A stretch of 64,000 nucleotides of DNA from Sporothrix humicola. Its lineage: Eukaryota > Ascomycota > Sordariomycetes > Ophiostomatales > Ophiostomataceae. The stretch is taken from contig WNYE01000067.1 of NCBI GenBank assembly GCA_021396245.1, positions 1-64,000 of the forward strand, given 5' to 3'. A model generated the notes under the pieces. That model searched no databases and had not been told where the DNA came from. It saw only the letters and a program-made list of their open reading frames with translations. The position numbers were made by a program, and so were the translations under genes. Below are positions 60,620 to 64,000 of the stretch, one piece after another. Numbering within the stretch: position 1 is the first letter of the stretch; each line of letters opens with the position of its first letter.

Positions 60620-63393
60620 TTATTCCAAAAGACCCGCTCCAATGATCTTGCCCTCGGACCGCAGAACGACCCGCTGGCCTGCCTCGAGAGGCACCTTCTT
60701 CTCCAGCTCGACCTTGATGCGCGCCACACGACATGCCGTGACCACAAATGGATGTTCCCGCACAACAGCGCCCGTCTTCAGATCGATGATCGACAGCAGC
60801 TCCTTGATCGTAGCGGCCCTTTCGAGACGCCCGCGGTGGACCTCTAGAGGCTGGGGGATCAGCGGCTCGAACGCCATGACCTTCATAGTCACATTGTCGA
60901 CAACTGGTGCCGGCTTGGCTGGATCGCAGAGGAGTACACCCGGCCGCACATTCAGCGGATCAATGTGCGTCAGGTCGAGTGTGACGTTCTGACCTGCCAC
61001 AGCCCAGTCAGCCGGTTCACCGTTTCGAAGGATGCTCTTGACGTACGCTCGGGCGTTACCAGGAAGTGCAAGCAATGCGTCGCCGACTTGCACCGAGCCA
61101 GCATCGATTAGGCCAGAAATAGTAATGGCGCTGCCGGCTGTCTTTGATGTCTCGAAGATGGGCAGTCGCAGTGGCTTTTCGATGGATCGTGGCAAAGGCT
61201 CGCACGTCTCTAATTCCTCGATCAAAGAGTTGCCCTTGTACCACGATGCTGCTGGCAGCTTCACGCGCGTGGTCATGTTGTCGCCCGTCTTGCCTGCCAC
61301 AGGAATAAATGTGATTTGCGACATGTGGAAGCCTGTTGCCCGCAGGAAGCCCTTGGTCTGATCGACAATCTGATTGTACCGCTCTTGCGACCAGTCGACA
61401 GTGTCAAGCTTGTTGACTGCAACGACGATGCGCATCACAGTCATGCTGCGCAAAATCAGTGCGTGCTGGTGCGTTTGGCCACGGAGACCAGACTCGAAAG
61501 CGCCGGTCTTGGCGTCGACGACAAGGACCGCAAAGTCGGCACGCGAGGAGCCCGCGATCATGTTGGGCACAAAGTCGCGATGGCCTGGTGCATCGAGGAT
61601 CGTAAAGGCTGTTCGTTCCGTGTCAAAGTGCCGTGCTGTCACGTTGATCGTCACGCCGTGTGTCCGCTCGTCCTCATTGTCATCAAATACCCATGCGAGT
61701 GCAAACGACGACTTGCCTAGAATCTTGGCCTCCTTCTCGTACTTGTTGATTGTCCGCTTCTCAACGTACTGGAGGTCCAGCAACAGGCGCGCCATCATCG
61801 TACTCTTGCCTGCATCGACATGGCCGACGACGACAAAGCTGGTACTGCGCTTCAGGTTGGCCTTATTGTACTCCTCCAGGACATTGAGCTTCTTGCTCTT
61901 TTTTGTGGGTGCAAAGTCAAGTTTGAGGTTCTTGACTCCTTCCACAAGCGCCTCCGGTTTGGGCGCTGCCTTTGGTGTGCCTTTTGGGGTGGCCGCTTTA
62001 CTAGATGCGTTGCTGGGATTTTTGAAGGCTTCAGGTGCGTAGGAGGCAACGAAACAAGACACAACATGTGTTAGCTATCGATACTTTCATGGTAATAAAG
62101 CGCCAGTAAAGATACAATTGCGCCTCATTTCTTGGTCTGGCCATGGCGCCAACCTTTGGCCTGCGCGGTCAACACGACGTCGTCGGGCGACGGCTCCAGA
62201 AAGGCGTCAAACGCAGAGGCCGGAGCACGAGACAGCGAGGGAACAGCCAGCAGATAGGTTTCATCGTGGGACGGATTTGGTTTGTGTTTGTGTTTCTTAG
62301 GGCCGAACAAAGCCTGGGCAAACGCGGACGGCTGGGCAATCATGGCGGGCTCTGTTTGCGCTGGGACCGGCACCTCCTGGCGAGCTTCTTCCATTGAAGA
62401 GGAAGGCCCTGGGGGTGGTGGCGAGTTTTTCTTTGCTGGTGTTGCCGGCATGTTTTTGACGGCTTCTCTGGATTTGCTGGGGCTACTGGCTGAACTCGTT
62501 GTCTCTCTTGGCGATCCCTGCGCTGGGCCGTCGATGGCCAGCTTCGCTGCCTTGTTTCGGAGCTCGCGCACATCCTCTTCCGCCTGTTCGCCGCCCGCGG
62601 GTCCGCTGCCTCCGGCCTCTTTGGACTTCTTCGCCTCTTCGGCCTTTCTTTTGCGTTGAGCGGCAAGTGCCTGCAGTTTAGACATCTTGGGCGCGCCTGC
62701 ACTACTAGAGCCGCCAAGTAGCCCACCAGGACGCCGAGGCGGCGGCACAAGCTCGGCCATACGTGATTGTGGCACGTTCAGCCAGGGCATGTCGCTGAAA
62801 AAGGCGGCGAAAGAGGCGCTATCCATCCGTGTGGGCGTGGACGTAGATGGCTGCAGTTTTGTCATGGGCGGCAGAGGGTAGAGAGAATATGCTTGGCATC
62901 CTTTTATTGGGTGGTCGACCGTCAACGAATGTGTTGTTGCGCTTCGGTAGGCAGAAGAGGAAGGCATATGTGATTCCCACGGAGAAGATGACACAGGGAA
63001 AAATGGGAAGCGTTTGCCAAATGCAGAGAAATCAAAATGAGACGAACCTTGTGCTTGTTGGGGCGCAGCCTTTGGCTTCTTCTCGACCGGTTTTGGTGGG
63101 TCAATGTATGTGCGCATTAGATAGGACACTGCCTTTGCCTCGTCGTAGTCGTAATATAAGATGGCCTCTTCGACCTTTCCTTTTGCGAGTTTTGCTGCAT
63201 TCTCGGCGCCCAGCATGTCCTCGACGTTCTTTTTTGACTGCTCGAGAAACGCCTTCTCCTCCTCTTCGGTGTACTCCGCCGCAGGCTCTTCTGTGCCATC
63301 GTAGAACTGGTCGTTTTCATCATACTCATCGCCGTCATACTCGTCCATGTCCTCCTCATAGTCATAGTTGCGGACGAGCCGATGCCGCGACAT
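60620..63393 (-). CDS. hbs1: Hbs1 ribosome-rescue GTPase (Dom34 partner)
   Basis: Minus strand, ATG at 63393 (MSRHRLVRNYDYEED), stop at 60620. The last exon is 62028-60620. The intron before it has donor GTTGGC after 62154, branch GCTAAC and acceptor AAG ending 62029; the join gives QAKAFKNP in frame. Another intron probably lies between about 63047 and 62851, within an otherwise open frame. Its 3' end looks like CTGCAG at 62851, but the donor is not clear. Domains: an acidic HBS1-N helical domain (residues 1-110), a Pro/Ala linker with FFSDMPWLNVP and PGGLLGG motifs, then an eEF1A-like GTPase with GHVDAGKS, DAPGH, NKLD and switch regions, and two beta-barrel domains to the end. Family role: with Dom34/Pelota it recognises stalled ribosomes and splits them in no-go and non-stop decay. 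Confidence 0.92.
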
Positions 63394-64000
63394 GGTGGGC
63401 GGTTTGCGGGGTTGTCGTGATGGGTAGGGCGCAGTTATCAATGGTCAGTGGCGTGAATGATGATTTCAAACGAATGTATGAGTGTTGGGACGAAACAAAA
63501 TACGACAAAAAAGACAACAACGGGTTTGAAAAAGAGTGTAACGTCACGAGGTGGCCTAATATTTATGTTTGGAAGGAGTGAGGTTGAAATGCATTCGGAG
63601 GGGCAAGAAGGCAACTTCCTTTGTACAGTGTGGGGTTGGCCTCACGCGGCAAGTGCGACTGTACCTGAGTACATCATAGTTCTCCATAGGATTACATAAG
63701 GAGCCATAATGACAGGAGACTTATCAGGGGTCTTATCTCTATCGATAAGAGCTGGCGGACTTTTTTTTCTCTGGATCGCCAACATTTTTCTTAGCGCCAA
63801 ACCGCCCCAAATCGGCCTCATTCTGCTTCCTGTCAACTGTTTTTGCACGGCAGAAAACGTCTTTTCGCTGCGCACCCACGATACCCGACGACAGCCCCAT
63901 TTTCAGATATTTTGAAGCCAAAGAGCCGTTTCTCTACCATTTCCCGACTTTATACCGTTTTAATCGACCGTCTTCACCCCGTTTTCGAGCCACTTAACGA
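63394..64000. other. Upstream region of HBS1 to window end
   Basis: Promoter and leader of the minus-strand HBS1 gene, then undefined DNA to the end. Short frames (for example 63709-63915) have no recognisable content. A gene may start beyond the window. Confidence 0.5.

Noticed and set aside
1..64000. tRNA or rRNA genes
   Set aside because: I looked for the GGTTCGANTCC B-box pattern on both strands and plausible cloverleaf partners and found none convincing. tRNAscan-SE would settle it.
1..64000. Secondary-metabolite cluster or toxin locus
   Set aside because: No polyketide synthase, NRPS, terpene synthase or cytochrome P450 frame was recognised. The lone SDR and esterase are not adjacent to such genes.

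Overview
The window is nuclear DNA from a filamentous ascomycete, most likely a Sordariomycete. Genes are split by short introns of about 50-130 bases with GTRNGT-like donors and CTAAC-type branch sites just before the acceptor. Coding sequence is rich in C/G at third positions. Promoters and leaders are long and pyrimidine-rich, and the proteins match fungal families (Scp160, Ste20, Rsc9, Ysc84, Sft1, Age2-like ArfGAP, Npt1, Hbs1). I cannot name the genus.

Layout, left to right. 1-1015: T-tract and pyrimidine-rich leader. 1016-5287 (+): very large acidic/histidine-rich protein of unknown function. 6174-10246 (-): multi-KH vigilin/Scp160 RNA-binding protein. 10247-21202: about 11 kb with no supportable gene, ending in the CT-rich leader of the next gene. 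21203-24511 (+): PAK kinase of the Ste20 type. 25641-26834 (-): short-chain dehydrogenase with an apparent mitochondrial leader. 26835-35613: about 8.8 kb with no supportable gene. 35614-39069 (-): ARID/RFX/zinc-finger subunit of a SWI/SNF-class remodeller (Rsc9/ARID2-like). 40203-41885 (+): probable meiotic Rec114-like protein. 42035-42784 (-): secreted AA9 lytic polysaccharide monooxygenase. 45529-47561 (+): secreted type-B carboxylesterase. 48195-49755 (-): Ysc84-family SYLF/SH3 protein. 51677-51970 (+): Sft1 SNARE. 52563-54541 (-): ArfGAP. 56120-57529 (+): nicotinate phosphoribosyltransferase. 58314-59024 (+): methionine sulfoxide reductase B. 59609-60454 (+): rhamnogalacturonan acetylesterase. 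60620-63393 (-): Hbs1 ribosome-rescue GTPase.

The genes do not form a pathway cluster. Loose themes are actin/endocytosis and Golgi traffic (Ste20, Ysc84, Sft1, ArfGAP), mRNA and ribosome handling (Scp160, Hbs1), and three dispersed secreted enzymes, two of them plant cell-wall acting, which suggest a plant-associated or saprobic lifestyle. Several TATA-like boxes lie upstream of the secreted-enzyme and MsrB genes.

I found no tRNA, rRNA, CRISPR array, intact transposon or secondary-metabolite cluster by eye. I saw no clear undescribed system. The most open questions are the unknown 1389-residue protein, the two long gene-poor intervals, and a set of small palindromes and tandem repeats inside the intergenic DNA. 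Exon joins were inferred by reading splice signals and keeping frame. No alignment or transcript data were available.
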